The notes under the pieces: generated by a model
What the model was told of the DNA's origin: nothing
What the model saw: the letters and a program-made list of their open reading frames with translations, nothing else
Databases searched by the model: none
NCBI RefSeq assembly: GCF_024713945.1
Contig: NW_027461523.1
Span: forward strand, 62,001 to 126,000
From: Dermatophagoides farinae
Lineage: Eukaryota; Arthropoda; Arachnida; Sarcoptiformes; Pyroglyphidae
Reading direction: 5' to 3'
Length of the DNA stretch: 64,000 nt
Made by a program: the position numbers and the translations under genes
Shown: positions 1 to 9,517 of the stretch, piece after piece
Position numbering within the stretch: position 1 is the first letter of the stretch
Layout: every line of letters starts with the position of its first letter

Positions 1-1799
1 GTGAAACCTGCAAAAATTGGAAACGGTTTGTGCAGCAAAAGCTCTTGGTTATGATCCCATTTTTTTTCTGTACAAGCTACGTAATTTTCCTGCGCGACTA
101 ACATGTCGCGCATTTTGCTATCTAAAAGAGACGATTTAAGTCCGTTATACAAGATCAACTCGGTTTGTCCCTTTGAAAGCAGTAATTTAAACAAAACGTT
201 CTGGACCAAAATCCACTGTACGATGTTTGTGCGGTCCAAACAGTCCAGACAGTTAATTCTGTAGAAAATTCTTTGTATCGGCAACTGATAGGAACAAAAA
301 ATATTGTCAATGTCGAGCGATTTGCAAATTAAATCTTTAGCTAGAAAAAATTGCAAAGCGCGCTCTAGACCGTAGTCTTCGACGAAATTATGGAAATCCC
401 AGTGTACGTAGCTGACTGGTCCGCTTAGTTCGTCTTTCTTTTGATATAATAAGTTTAAGAATTTAAACGAATCTAGAACATTTAGTCCGCTGGACATTAA
501 CGTCTTAGATCTCCAGTAACTGTCGATAAATTCTTTCGCAACGAGATTGCGGTAATGCAAACTCAACGAGCGTTCCGAAATTTTTTCATGAGAAAGGAGG
601 TCTACAATAATGATGTTGCCGTATTTTTTCCTCAGATCGTCAAAGTGTTTTTTCATTGCGTCCTTGTTAATTTCTTTGTTGTTTTCAATTTGTAAAGCCG
701 TTTTGATGGAAGAACTGGCTTGATTCCAGAAAATAGGCACGCTGCCCCGCAAAATAACGTACGAGTACCAACCTTTCATTTGGTTCGAGCCATGATATAC
801 AGATTCATAAAACTTATAAGCCTGCGGATCATAGTTTCGAACGCAAAAAACCAACTCAGTTTCGCAAAAATTGGCCACCTGTCCTTGTTTGTTGATTCCA
901 CGCGCTTGAAACCTCGAACCGCCGCGATCTGAAGCTCTTCGCGTAAACAAGTAATACTCCACCAAACGATTCCCCAAATTGACTACAGCCTTAGAAATAC
1001 TGCCTTGCACTAAAGGACAGAACCAGTAGTGCATGTTATCGCCTGGAATGTTTTTGTTCCAAACGAACTCGCGCTTGCAATACTTAAACAAAGGCAACAA
1101 AGTAATTTTCTTATCGTCGATGAAGTGTTCATTGTCTTTCAAACTTGCAAATTTGTCATAACTAACGCACAATTCACCTTTGTCTTTAAAGCGCAAAAAT
1201 TGCTGCTGCAAGTTTGTTGTAAGATCGATATCGTGTGAATAATAAAAACTCATTCTAGTCATCATCCGTTCCACATTTCCCACGGCCTGCTTAATTGTAT
1301 CTGAAAAAAGGTTGTTGTTTTGCATAGCTTCGTTGTTAGTAACACTTCTAAGCCGTAAAAACTCATACATGTTCACGTTTAGCGGAATGGCCATAATCTG
1401 TGTCAGGGCCATGATCGCTCGTCTCGCATTATAAAACTTCTTGCAGTTTTGCAAAACGTTTTCGAGCTTTTCGTCGCTGGCTACCGCCAAAGGACACAAA
1501 TCGGCCGGAACCAAACTCACGCAATTAGATTTTAATTCTACCAACAGCAATAACTGTTTTTCGTATTCAATTACACCGACGATACAATTAGTCTCGAAAC
1601 GCAGCGAGTTTTGCAGTTTCGAAACTATTTTCGCGTTAAGTACAACTTCTGATATGGAAAGTTTGTTCAAGGAGGAATATTTAATTTGCAAAGCTCGTGC
1701 GCTCTTATTCAACTTTTGCAAGTTCAAATTGTTGTCGTAAACCAAAATGAAGTGATCGAAAACGGCAAATTGAAACCGCTTTACTTGATCAACAGACAT
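1..1799 (-). CDS. Sac-domain phosphoinositide phosphatase, 3' end cut by window
   Basis: An open frame runs from an ATG at 1799 down to the window edge, about 599 codons, without a stop. It reads as a Sac-domain lipid phosphatase, which removes phosphate from phosphoinositides on ER, Golgi or endosomal membranes. The catalytic signature NCLDCLDRTN (Cx5R type, codons near 226-255) is intact. Upstream of it are the Sac hallmarks GSRFQARG and RGSVPIFW. The N-terminal 150 residues fit the regulatory half of the Sac fold. Because the frame is cut soon after the catalytic loop, I cannot tell whether the C-terminus carries the two membrane helices of SAC1 or belongs to the soluble FIG4/SAC2-type enzymes. 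The family call is firm; the subfamily is open. Confidence 0.9.
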   Translation of the reverse strand, partial: MSVDQVKRFQFAVFDHFILVYDNNLNLQKLNKSARALQIKYSSLNKLSISEVVLNAKIVSKLQNSLRFETNCIVGVIEYEKQLLLLVELKSNCVSLVPADLCPLAVASDEKLENVLQNCKKFYNARRAIMALTQIMAIPLNVNMYEFLRLRSVTNNEAMQNNNLFSDTIKQAVGNVERMMTRMSFYYSHDIDLTTNLQQQFLRFKDKGELCVSYDKFASLKDNEHFIDDKKITLLPLFKYCKREFVWNKNIPGDNMHYWFCPLVQGSISKAVVNLGNRLVEYYLFTRRASDRGGSRFQARGINKQGQVANFCETELVFCVRNYDPQAYKFYESVYHGSNQMKGWYSYVILRGSVPIFWNQASSSIKTALQIENNKEINKDAMKKHFDDLRKKYGNIIIVDLLSHEKISERSLSLHYRNLVAKEFIDSYWRSKTLMSSGLNVLDSFKFLNLLYQKKDELSGPVSYVHWDFHNFVEDYGLERALQFFLAKDLICKSLDIDNIFCSYQLPIQRIFYRINCLDCLDRTNIVQWILVQNVLFKLLLSKGQTELILYNGLKSSLLDSKMRDMLVAQENYVACTEKKWDHNQELLLHKPFPIFAGF

Positions 1800-2160
1800 A
1801 GTCAAAAAAGGAATTATACAACTAATAAACTATTGATTCTATCTCTAAGGCATTTTTAGCTAAAAAGCTATTTTGCAACAGTTCAAAATATATAAATAAA
1901 ATATTGCATGAACTGCCCAGTCGTTTGGTTCATAAACAAAATATTTATGTTCAATTACTTAAATGGTGAAAAAATAAATATTATCATATTCCAATTTGGA
2001 ATTTCAATTAGGTTGCTGGTCCCAGTATTATCTTCGTCATGGGGGTTTGCAAAGATTTTTATATTCTCTTACAACTAAACGGTTGAGGTGCGTTTAATAA
2101 AATTTGAGCTAAACACTTATTGTTTAGGTTTTTGACGACTTTGAAGTTCTATTTTATGCA
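1800..2160. other. Divergent intergenic region, no gene seen
   Basis: This AT-rich spacer separates the Sac gene (leftward) from the gene at 2161 (rightward), so it should hold both promoters. TATA-like runs occur near 1900 and 2055. A short inverted repeat (tagct/agcta around 1858-1872) is visible, but I see no coding potential or RNA gene. Confidence 0.5.
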
Positions 2161-3225
2161 ATGGCCGTCAGTTTTAACGAAAACAGTTTTACACTCCAAA
2201 CAGACAAGTTTGAACTAAAAGAATCGATCAGTAATTTCGACTTTTACAAAAATTTATCTCAAACCGTACAGACGATAAAAAAACATTCAGAAACATACAA
2301 AACTAATGCCATTATCCTGAATTTATTTCAGAAAATGCAGGAAGCTCTTCAGATAGCTTACAGTTTGCACAAAAATCACTGCATTGTCGAACAAATTTAC
2401 AACGTGCTGTTTTCTTATCTGCTGTTTGTAGAGCAGGAAAATTTAGAAGTCATTTACTGTTTTGCAGACGTAGCCAGTTTACGTGCTCATTTTGTGGAGC
2501 TAAGAAGCGTGTTTCAGAGCTATTTGCTGTTCTTAGTTAACTTTATAAAAAAGGCGACTTTGCCTCATGACAGCTCGGCAACAAACAGTAGCGATTCATC
2601 TAATCTCAAAAAGCTTCTTGATTACCCAATCAAGGTACAAGTATTCATGTTAAACAAGTGCAAGTACTGCCAAGAAGGACGTTACAACATGCAGTTTCAA
2701 ACCAATGAAAACGTGACTCATTACAAGTTCAATTTTTCACGACATAAAAATAAGGCTAACAAGCCAGAACTTAAGGTTCTGCCACAAGCGGTGAAGAATA
2801 TATTACCCCCTAACTTTAAGCGGCATGCATTACTTGAAAAAAACACTTTTGCCGCTTTTCAAGTGGTGTTGGCAGACGTTGAACTTGTAAAGAAAAAAAA
2901 CGATATAGCAATAAAAAAACGTAATTTACATCTTGCAATATTTAATAATGTTAACTTAGCCAACCTGATGGCATGGTTGTCATTTAATTCCGGCGTGTTC
3001 AACGGCGTTCTTCCCGATTTGGCGCTGCTTTATAACCCTCTGAAGCAGAAGAATATAATAGCTGAGCTTCTTGATTGGATCAACTACTTGAACTGGAAAG
3101 AAGATTACGAAATCAACGATTTTAACTTTGAATGGATTGAAAACGCGTACATCGAGTTAAAACGGCCATCGTATACGTACTACAAGTCGCTAGAAACGTT
3201 AGGTTTCAAGCTGCCAAACTTATAG
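2161..3225 (+). CDS. Unknown protein, 354 aa
   Basis: A clean ATG-started single-exon frame. I do not recognise the family. The N-terminal half is predicted to be helical, with hydrophobic heptad-like stretches and no signal peptide. A lone CKYC pair lies near residue 167. The C-terminal third (residues 230-350) is rich in aromatic and acidic residues and could be a compact globular domain. Its stop codon lies inside the last codons of the convergent gene on the other strand (6-nt overlap). Codon use looks like that of its neighbours, so the gene itself is well supported even though its function is not. Confidence 0.75.
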   Translation: MAVSFNENSFTLQTDKFELKESISNFDFYKNLSQTVQTIKKHSETYKTNAIILNLFQKMQEALQIAYSLHKNHCIVEQIYNVLFSYLLFVEQENLEVIYCFADVASLRAHFVELRSVFQSYLLFLVNFIKKATLPHDSSATNSSDSSNLKKLLDYPIKVQVFMLNKCKYCQEGRYNMQFQTNENVTHYKFNFSRHKNKANKPELKVLPQAVKNILPPNFKRHALLEKNTFAAFQVVLADVELVKKKNDIAIKKRNLHLAIFNNVNLANLMAWLSFNSGVFNGVLPDLALLYNPLKQKNIIAELLDWINYLNWKEDYEINDFNFEWIENAYIELKRPSYTYYKSLETLGFKLPNL

Positions 3226-3828
3226 AGGGTCGTACACACGGCGTCGCCACCAATCAGGTATCCTGAAGACGTTCCATATGCTTCTTTCCACGTGCTCGAG
3301 GAAAGTTCTTTGCTTCGGTTTGACTGAAATACACACTTCTGAACAACCTTTTTGGCGGTACCGAGACAACAATTTTTTTAGTACTCCAAAAGCTACAAAA
3401 ATAAAAAATAACAAAACTACAGCAAGTCCAAACCGTTTAGTTATTCGCAGTAATAGTGACCTCTTAGCTATTTGTCCTATTTCCGATTTGGATTTGTCTC
3501 TCCATTCTAGCTTGTTGAAACCGTCGCCCAAATCATTGTCAACATAATGCACCCTCCTTATCACGAGTTTAGGAAACGGGAATTTAAAGCTATGAAAAAT
3601 AGAATTAGGAAACATTCCGCTGTCAATCTTGGAGAACGGCATGAAAGTGAAATTCCTGAGTCCGGTGGACATGCGTAAATTTTCTCTCGTGTTGTTTAAT
3701 TTGTATAAAGGTTCTATGTGCGGTTCTTTCAATTCTTCTTCAACAACATTTAGAGTGTTTTTGATCAGCTGGTGCAGCAAATAGTCTGTATCGTGCAGAT
3801 ACGAATCACGTTTTTCGAAATCAGTCAT
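3220..3828 (-). CDS. Unknown single-pass membrane protein, 202 aa
   Basis: An ATG-started frame with no recognised family. One strongly hydrophobic segment (about residues 134-152, LAVVLLFFIFVAFGVL) is flanked by arginines and lysines, so it should span a membrane once, with a positively charged stretch just after it. No signal peptide is evident, and the N-terminal 130 residues would probably be cytosolic. The C-terminal tail contains a tryptophan- and arginine-rich motif (DWWRRR). The gene converges on the 354-aa gene and the two coding regions share 6 nt at their stops. Confidence 0.7.
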   Translation of the reverse strand: MTDFEKRDSYLHDTDYLLHQLIKNTLNVVEEELKEPHIEPLYKLNNTRENLRMSTGLRNFTFMPFSKIDSGMFPNSIFHSFKFPFPKLVIRRVHYVDNDLGDGFNKLEWRDKSKSEIGQIAKRSLLLRITKRFGLAVVLLFFIFVAFGVLKKLLSRYRQKGCSEVCISVKPKQRTFLEHVERSIWNVFRIPDWWRRRVYDPL

Positions 3829-3934
3829 GAATCTATTTGATAACCGAACGAACGAAGCAATCTACTATATTAGATTTTTTATTTGTTATATTAATTGCTT
3901 TAAATACAAATTATTGAATTCATATAATCCAGTA

Positions 3935-4654
3935 CTACCCGCGATAAATGTTTAAAACAGTATAAAGATTGCGGTAAACTTCGTACGCCTGAGAAGGCCT
4001 TTTGCAGCCAGTAATTAAAAAACGACCACTAACATAGATCAAAATTGTCGCTTTGAACTCGCTCGAAATGTGGTATCGGTACACAAGCCCGCAGTAAATT
4101 TCAGGCTCGTAGTGGCAATAACGATTGTGGTCTATCGCCAACTTTTCCAGTCGAATCGGAAAACCACAGTTAGCAGAAAATGATAAACAGTCTATTTTGA
4201 GGTCTTCACAACGCGCGTTTTCATGTCCACACGTTTTAACGAGCTTTGTGATGTACTTCGAATAGTATTTGATGTTTTCAGTAGTTATGTTTCCACACAG
4301 ACTAACTCGCCCACAACCAAAAATCGTCGCGGAAAGTTTCGGCTGCACAAATCTTATCGTCGCTGCGTTCAGCTTTCTCGGGTTGTACTCCACGTTACGC
4401 GCGTTTATTGTCAGTTCTCGCAGATTCACGAAACATCCAAGCGAAAACGACGCTATGGTGTTGACCAGCACAAGCATAGGCAGGTAGAGATTGATGTTCG
4501 CTTTATAGTTGGTTTTCTCGATGAGTTCTTTTTGTTCAGCCGCTATTTTGCATTTTTGTTCATCGTCGTCCACACAGTTTAGCAGCTGGCTTTCAACGAC
4601 AAGTTTTTCTTCGGTACTATTTAATTCATCGTCAAATAAGCTGTCAAAATTCAT
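3935..4654 (-). CDS. TATA-binding-protein-like factor (TBP-related), 239 aa
   Basis: The protein has a 50-residue acidic N-terminus followed by the two-fold TBP saddle. Repeat 1 (about 58-145) contains the RNVEYNP motif and the strand ATIFGCGRV. Repeat 2 (about 148-235) contains YEPEIYCGLVYR and ILIYVSGRFLITG. TBP places RNA polymerases at promoters by bending DNA with four intercalating phenylalanines. Aligning by eye with yeast TBP, only one of these is kept here (F112); the other three positions read L95, Y187 and Y207. That points to a TBP-related factor (TRF/TLF type) or a second, divergent TBP rather than canonical TBP. BRF1, a TBP partner, is encoded about 52 kb away in the same window. 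Confidence 0.85.
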   Translation of the reverse strand: MNFDSLFDDELNSTEEKLVVESQLLNCVDDDEQKCKIAAEQKELIEKTNYKANINLYLPMLVLVNTIASFSLGCFVNLRELTINARNVEYNPRKLNAATIRFVQPKLSATIFGCGRVSLCGNITTENIKYYSKYITKLVKTCGHENARCEDLKIDCLSFSANCGFPIRLEKLAIDHNRYCHYEPEIYCGLVYRYHISSEFKATILIYVSGRFLITGCKRPSQAYEVYRNLYTVLNIYRG

Positions 4655-5019
4655 TCACGGTTCATTTACTATTACAACCTGTAGTTGAAAATTTTATATA
4701 TGCTTTTTTTTTGCTTTAAAATTTTTGGTTTCTCTCAATCAAAAATATATTTGAACCGACTCAATTAAATTTTTTTACCGAAACCCACTTTGAAAAACGG
4801 TCGTGCAAAAAGTCATAGGTTTCATTAATTTTCTATAAAAATAATTATCACAACGTTTTATGTAGCATAAAAACAAAACTTAGCTTCTGAAGCTGGTCAA
4901 AAAATGATGTTTTTCCAAGTAACACGAACTATATGAATTATGCGTCAAATCAACCGCTTAGATTCTTTATATATCACTATACGCGTTAACATCACATTAG
5001 GCTTTTGTTCTTAAAATAA
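4655..5019. other. Intergenic, no gene seen
   Basis: AT-rich, with oligo-T runs and stop codons in all frames. It lies upstream of the TBP-like gene and downstream of the ankyrin-like gene, so it should hold the TBP-like promoter and the terminator of its neighbour. No RNA gene is recognised. Confidence 0.45.
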
Positions 5020-5745
5020 TCAATAATATCTGGATCGATTGTACGTATTAATAGGGCTTGCACAGGTCGTTGGCTCCGAGTACATGAGATCCATCTTGGA
5101 CTGCTTTTTACGATCCAAAGAGGAAAGCAATAATTCTATGTACTCTGATTTTTCGCTTTTCTTGACTAAATCTAAAGCATTTTCGTTGTTGTTATTGTAT
5201 ACGTAAGGGTCGCTGCCCAATCGGACTAAATAGTCTACAGCTTCCCAAAACCTATACTTAACCGCGAGATTTAGGATTGTGTCGCCAATTTGGTTCAGTC
5301 CACAGTTTAAAAGCAGCGTAATAAGAGCTTCTGAGTCGATCTGTTTTCCGTACTCTAAAAGCAATTTGATTGAATTAAGCTTGTGTTCTTTTAACAAAAT
5401 GTTAATTATGTTATCTTCACTTCGACGCAGCAGTACCAGCGAATACTCTAGCGAATCTATTTTTTTAACAGCCATGAACACGTCTGTTTCACTGATCTCA
5501 CCTGATTCAAACTGTAAAAGAGTCTCCAACAACGCATTTTGCTTATTGATAAAAAGCTTTAAATTTTTTTCAATTATTTTTGTTGGTGTCAAATAGGTTT
5601 TTGTTTTGAAAACTTTAGAGGTGTATTTCTTACGTGAAGGTTTTAGCTTTTTAAAAACTGAGAAAGAACCAATTTTGTTAGAAATGCGGAATAAGTAATA
5701 GTCTACATACGCCAACCATATAGCCAGCCTAGAAATTTGTTTCAT
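5020..5745 (-). CDS. Ankyrin-repeat-like protein, 241 aa
   Basis: The first ATG of the frame is at 5745; the longer open frame starts with TTG two codons earlier. The first 80 residues are basic and aromatic-rich without a clear signal peptide. From about residue 110 to 205 the sequence shows weak ankyrin-type helix-turn-helix units, the clearest being GSDPYVYNNNNENALDLVKK followed by a leucine-rich helix and preceded by GDTILNLAVKYRFWEAVDYLV. Ankyrin repeats bind other proteins; the partner here is unknown. The C-terminus is short and polar. Only two or three units are convincing, so the repeat call is moderate. Confidence 0.65.
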   Translation of the reverse strand: MKQISRLAIWLAYVDYYLFRISNKIGSFSVFKKLKPSRKKYTSKVFKTKTYLTPTKIIEKNLKLFINKQNALLETLLQFESGEISETDVFMAVKKIDSLEYSLVLLRRSEDNIINILLKEHKLNSIKLLLEYGKQIDSEALITLLLNCGLNQIGDTILNLAVKYRFWEAVDYLVRLGSDPYVYNNNNENALDLVKKSEKSEYIELLLSSLDRKKQSKMDLMYSEPTTCASPINTYNRSRYY

Positions 5746-6347
5746 TTGCAAAACACATTATGTATCTATATTGATATAATCGAACAGAAACATATTAGAG
5801 AATAAGTGTGCACCTAACAGTTAACATGATTGTAAAACTTAGAAAGTCGGAACTGACGTTTAATAGCTGCTTTCATTACAGAGAGTGTATAATCACGAAT
5901 TTATATAGTCTTTTTGTTTTAAAAATATAGTTTTTTTAAAAGTTATTTATCCCATAAAATATAGCAAAGATCAAAAACTTGTTTACAAGAGATTATCGAA
6001 CAAAGATTGTACGTGATTCATTTGATATCAATAATTCATAAGAGATGCAGTTATGAACATTATAGAAAAAAGATCAGCGAATGTCTCACAAAATAATAAT
6101 CTTCGTTATATGCACAAAATATGTATCTATATACTTCTTCAATATATTTATGCGGTAAATATTAATTCTATGTGATAAATAAATAATAAAATTTAACAAA
6201 TCTAATAATCTAAAACTACTGTAACTACAAAAGACTAATTAATGAAACTCAGTTTTATATGATTTATTTATAAAACAGTCGACTCATGATATAGAATAAA
6301 CCTTGAAAGTGTAACGCTTACTTTGATAATGTAATGGCAAGGTTAAA
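5746..6347. other. Long AT-rich intergenic region
   Basis: About 600 nt with no supported gene. A 34-codon ATG frame (5826-5930) is present but matches nothing I know. The stretch lies upstream of the ankyrin-like gene and downstream of the CELF gene, so it may contain a long 3' UTR and a promoter. No tRNA or snRNA signature was found. Confidence 0.4.
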
Positions 6348-8036
6348 TTAATAAGGAGCTGCGTAAGAACGCACAGGGGGACAATATCCTGGACCATTTA
6401 TATTTGGAGGATGATAAGAAAAGTTAGATCCTGATCCTGAGCCCGAGTTTTTGAGCAAATGTGCTACGTAAGATTCCTCGTTTTGCTTAATAGCAACCTT
6501 TAATCTTTTACTTCCGGTTGAAAAACCGTGCATAGCTTTAACAGCGTTGACGGCAGACTGGATGTCAGTATAACTAACAAAAGCGTATCCACGATTTCGG
6601 CCAGTGGAACGATCAGTAGCTATTGTAGCGCTAATGATGGTTCCGTACTTTCTAAAGTAATAGACCAACTCGCGAAGAGACCACTCGCTGGGGACGTGAA
6701 ACACGAACAAGTTAGCTCCTGGAGGGCCAGGGGTGTCAAAGTTCAATGGTTTCTCCCACTGACTGACGTTCAGAGTGGGGTTTTGATAAAACGGACGGCC
6801 TTCTTCAGTAAAGTATTCAAACCAGCCGTCGCGTTCTCTGGGTTGGGCGTTCACGTCCGCAGAAGAAACTAAAATGGCTCCAAAGTTTTCATGTCGCATC
6901 TGAGGATGAGAGTAATTGAAATTGTTGGACTGTGGGTAGTTTGTATAGTCCTGAGGAGGTACGTTGTTGTAAAAGAAATTGACTCGATTATTGTTATTAT
7001 TGTAAGGTTCTCCTTGGTTGAATCCTGCTTGATTTTGTGCTGACTTAGATTTGACGTCGGCGAAACGAATCTCCAACGGACGCAGCGCAGAAAGTTGCTC
7101 TGACCCGTTAAGGCACTTGATTGCGTAAATTGCTGCTTCTTTAGTAGCGAGAACCACGAACGCACAGCCCCTTGAAGCACCTGTTCCAGCTTCTCTAATC
7201 ACGTAAACATCTTCAACAGAGCAAACAGTGCTAAACAATCCCATAATCTGTTCTTCGTCGGCTTGACGGCTCAGCGAACCGATAAACAATCGAGTTTGGT
7301 TGACACCAGGAACTGCATTTTCGACAGAGACTCCCAGTTTTTCAAGTTCAGCTACTGCATAGCGAATTTGAATAGGTCCAAGACTTTCGTCCAAGACTTT
7401 TATTCCAGACATTGCCGCGATGGCATTATCTGCCGAAGTCAAGCTTTTCATTTTAACGAAAGCACTGCCTTTCTGGTCATTGACCGCTCTATCCTTCAAA
7501 ATAACTGCTTCTTCAACAGGGCCATATTCTTCAAATATCGACTTAAGTTCATTTACTCCCATAGATTTCGGTATGCATTGTACAAGTAAACGGATAGGTA
7601 ACTTAGGTATAACTAATGAAGAAGCACTATTATAGGTATATGATCTAGGTAATACGTGCTCGACGTTATTATAAAAATTATCGTGTTCATCCAAGACAGC
7701 TTCCGGAGTTTTAGACTCTGAAACGTTGTCGAAGGAAGATTTATCTAAATTATTCAAGTTTAAATCATTTTTGCACTGCTCCGCAGCTGGGTCTTCATTG
7801 AAAACATTAGAATCCGCATCACCGACTTCGTCGTCCGGCAAAGACTTGCTTGGATGTTCCGGCTCATCCGGTTCATCCGGCTCTGAAGCAAACAAATCGA
7901 TTTCATTTGTCTTCTCCTCCATCATAGATGCGTTTTCAGCTTCATGATCGGAAGATTCGTTATCACTTTGTGAATTAGAATTGGATATTTCACATACGTT
8001 ATCAAAAGGAGAAGCGTCCGTTGTACAAGAAGTCAT
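6348..8036 (-). CDS. CELF/Bruno-type RNA-binding protein with three RRMs and a WW domain
   Basis: The first in-frame ATG is 8036 (the open frame begins three codons earlier with TTG), giving 562 aa. After an acidic, serine-rich N-terminus of about 140 residues come RRM1 (about 145-225) and RRM2 (about 245-325, RLFIGSLS and RGCAFVVL). An Asn/Tyr-rich linker follows, then a WW domain (about 400-430, GWFEYFTEEGRPFYQN with QWEKP), and RRM3 (about 437-515, ANLFVFHVP and RGYAFVSY). The GPPGANLF entry to the last RRM is the CELF hallmark. CELF proteins control splicing, stability and translation of mRNAs. A WW domain between RRM2 and RRM3 resembles apicomplexan CELF proteins; plant FCA is the other family combining RRM and WW. 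Confidence 0.9.
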   Translation of the reverse strand: MTSCTTDASPFDNVCEISNSNSQSDNESSDHEAENASMMEEKTNEIDLFASEPDEPDEPEHPSKSLPDDEVGDADSNVFNEDPAAEQCKNDLNLNNLDKSSFDNVSESKTPEAVLDEHDNFYNNVEHVLPRSYTYNSASSLVIPKLPIRLLVQCIPKSMGVNELKSIFEEYGPVEEAVILKDRAVNDQKGSAFVKMKSLTSADNAIAAMSGIKVLDESLGPIQIRYAVAELEKLGVSVENAVPGVNQTRLFIGSLSRQADEEQIMGLFSTVCSVEDVYVIREAGTGASRGCAFVVLATKEAAIYAIKCLNGSEQLSALRPLEIRFADVKSKSAQNQAGFNQGEPYNNNNNRVNFFYNNVPPQDYTNYPQSNNFNYSHPQMRHENFGAILVSSADVNAQPRERDGWFEYFTEEGRPFYQNPTLNVSQWEKPLNFDTPGPPGANLFVFHVPSEWSLRELVYYFRKYGTIISATIATDRSTGRNRGYAFVSYTDIQSAVNAVKAMHGFSTGSKRLKVAIKQNEESYVAHLLKNSGSGSGSNFSYHPPNINGPGYCPPVRSYAAPY

Positions 8037-8377
8037 TATTGCCAATACTACTTAAAATCAAGAATACTAATATATTACGCAGTCGTAAAAGTTATTAAAT
8101 TATCCACTCAATTCAATATTCTGCACGTGTCTATTTTAAAAATTAAAATTTATTAATACCCAATTAACTTTTTAAAAAAAAAATAATTAATAATAAATAA
8201 AATACGTGTGTTCAACACCTAAAACTTTTTTAAAACTACATATTTTTTTGTGGATGAATTTTAATTTTTTACGCTTTACAGTCCATTCACGCGGTAGAAA
8301 ACTATTAATTAATTCTCCATAGAATGTTTGCTACATTTTAAATATTCCTTGCGTTAAAATTATTGCTCTGCGCAATT
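8037..8377. other. Intergenic, promoter of the CELF gene
   Basis: AT-rich spacer between two leftward genes, with poly-A and poly-T runs around 8170-8250. It should contain the CELF promoter and the 3' UTR-terminator of the proteasome gene's upstream neighbour region. No coding or RNA feature is recognised. Confidence 0.4.
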
Positions 8378-9085
8378 TTAGTAAATACTCTCTTCAATTA
8401 GTGCTTTTATGTCAATCGGATCGATAGTGGTGAATTTCCCGTCGCGACAGATACCGATTTCAATGTTGTTTTCATTTACCTGCGATTCTGCAGCTTCTTT
8501 CATTGTTAACACAATAGCAGAAATCGCGTCGTCGATGCTCATGTCTTCTTTATATCTTATTTGTAGTAACGATTCTATATGTTCTGAGTTTTTTCCAATC
8601 GCTGTCACTTTCCACGGAAAGCAAATTCCACTGGGGTCTACTTGATAAAAGCTGTATTCCCCGTGGTCATAACCACATAAGAGCAGTGAGCATCCAAATG
8701 GCCGAACACCACCAGACTGAGTAAACTCCTGCATTATCAACATTAGTTTTCTAGCTAGCTCGCTAACTGGAATGGCTACTGCGTAATTTAAAAAGTAATA
8801 TTCGCAAATTAGCTTGCTCCTGTTGACAAGCACCCGGAAATCAGCTGGCATCCCAGAAAACGTCATGCCTATATGATCTGAAAGCATGACTATTTTGTGG
8901 AAACAGTCGCCAACCATCAAAATGTCATTTATCTTTTTTTCAGCACATAAAACAACACCTTCGTTGCATCGTAACCCCAAAGCGATTTTACCTTGCAGCT
9001 TAACTGCATTCATGGCGTACTCAATTTGCAGTAGTTTCCCTGAAGGGGAAAAAGTAGTTAGACTAAATGAATAAGCACCGGACAT
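8378..9085 (-). CDS. PSMA2: 20S proteasome subunit alpha type 2
   Basis: A full-length (235 aa) alpha-type proteasome subunit. The alpha-subunit N-terminal signature YSFSLTTFSPSGKLLQIEYA is nearly identical to alpha-2 of other eukaryotes. The block MQEFTQSGGVRPFGCSLLLCG and the late motif NNIEIGICRDG also fit alpha-2. It forms part of the heptameric alpha ring that gates substrate entry into the 20S core; alpha subunits lack the catalytic threonine. The ATG at 9085 begins directly before the conserved GAYSFSL, so the start is secure. No intron is present. Confidence 0.97.
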   Translation of the reverse strand: MSGAYSFSLTTFSPSGKLLQIEYAMNAVKLQGKIALGLRCNEGVVLCAEKKINDILMVGDCFHKIVMLSDHIGMTFSGMPADFRVLVNRSKLICEYYFLNYAVAIPVSELARKLMLIMQEFTQSGGVRPFGCSLLLCGYDHGEYSFYQVDPSGICFPWKVTAIGKNSEHIESLLQIRYKEDMSIDDAISAIVLTMKEAAESQVNENNIEIGICRDGKFTTIDPIDIKALIEESIY

Positions 9086-9210
9086 GCGTGGCTGATACTA
9101 CTTAGCACTAAGCGAATCCCTTATCGATAAAAGGAGAATATATTTTCAAAAATTGCGATCAATGAAATAATGATGCATTTAATTTATTTTTCCAACTTTT
9201 TTATATTTAA

Positions 9211-9476
9211 GTTCTGAAGAAGTCAATTTTTTACACGAGCCAAGCTATTAAGCCTGGTATCGAACAAATCCAGTCTTGGTGCATTAATTTCTTTAATATC
9301 TTTGGATATTTAGACAATATATCTGTTTCTGATACGGAGGTTTTTTTTAAGTTGGATCCGCTACAATTTTACGGTTTACTTTTTTATTCACGTTAGGCAT
9401 GCCCATTCTTTTTGCAAGCTCAAATGGCACCAGAATTTTTTATAAACTCGCTTTAGTCGCTTTATACAAAAACTAA
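9211..9476 (+). other. Possible coding exons of a small spliced gene
   Basis: The 430-nt gap between PSMA2 and the gene at 9518 contains a 61-codon stop-free frame from 9211 to a TAG at 9394-9396, protein-like in composition (SWCINFF, FKLDPLQFYG). Removing a possible 23-nt intron (9374-9396, GTTTAC...TTAG) continues the frame as MPILFASSNGTRIFYKLAL and ends at TAA 9474-9476. The donor is not the GTAAGT/GTATGT type used elsewhere here, and no 5' exon with an ATG is found. It may be a real gene, a decayed one, or chance. Confidence 0.3.
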
Positions 9477-9517
9477 AGAAAGTTAGCTCAATACGATTTT
9501 GATTGCCTTCTTCCTAC

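Noticed and set aside
720-1740. Three rightward frames of 69-99 codons at the left edge
   Set aside because: They lie opposite the intact Sac phosphatase reading frame and show no protein features of their own.
5826-5930. 34-codon ATG frame in the spacer after the ankyrin-like gene
   Set aside because: Too short, no family, no splice partner; expected by chance in 600 nt.
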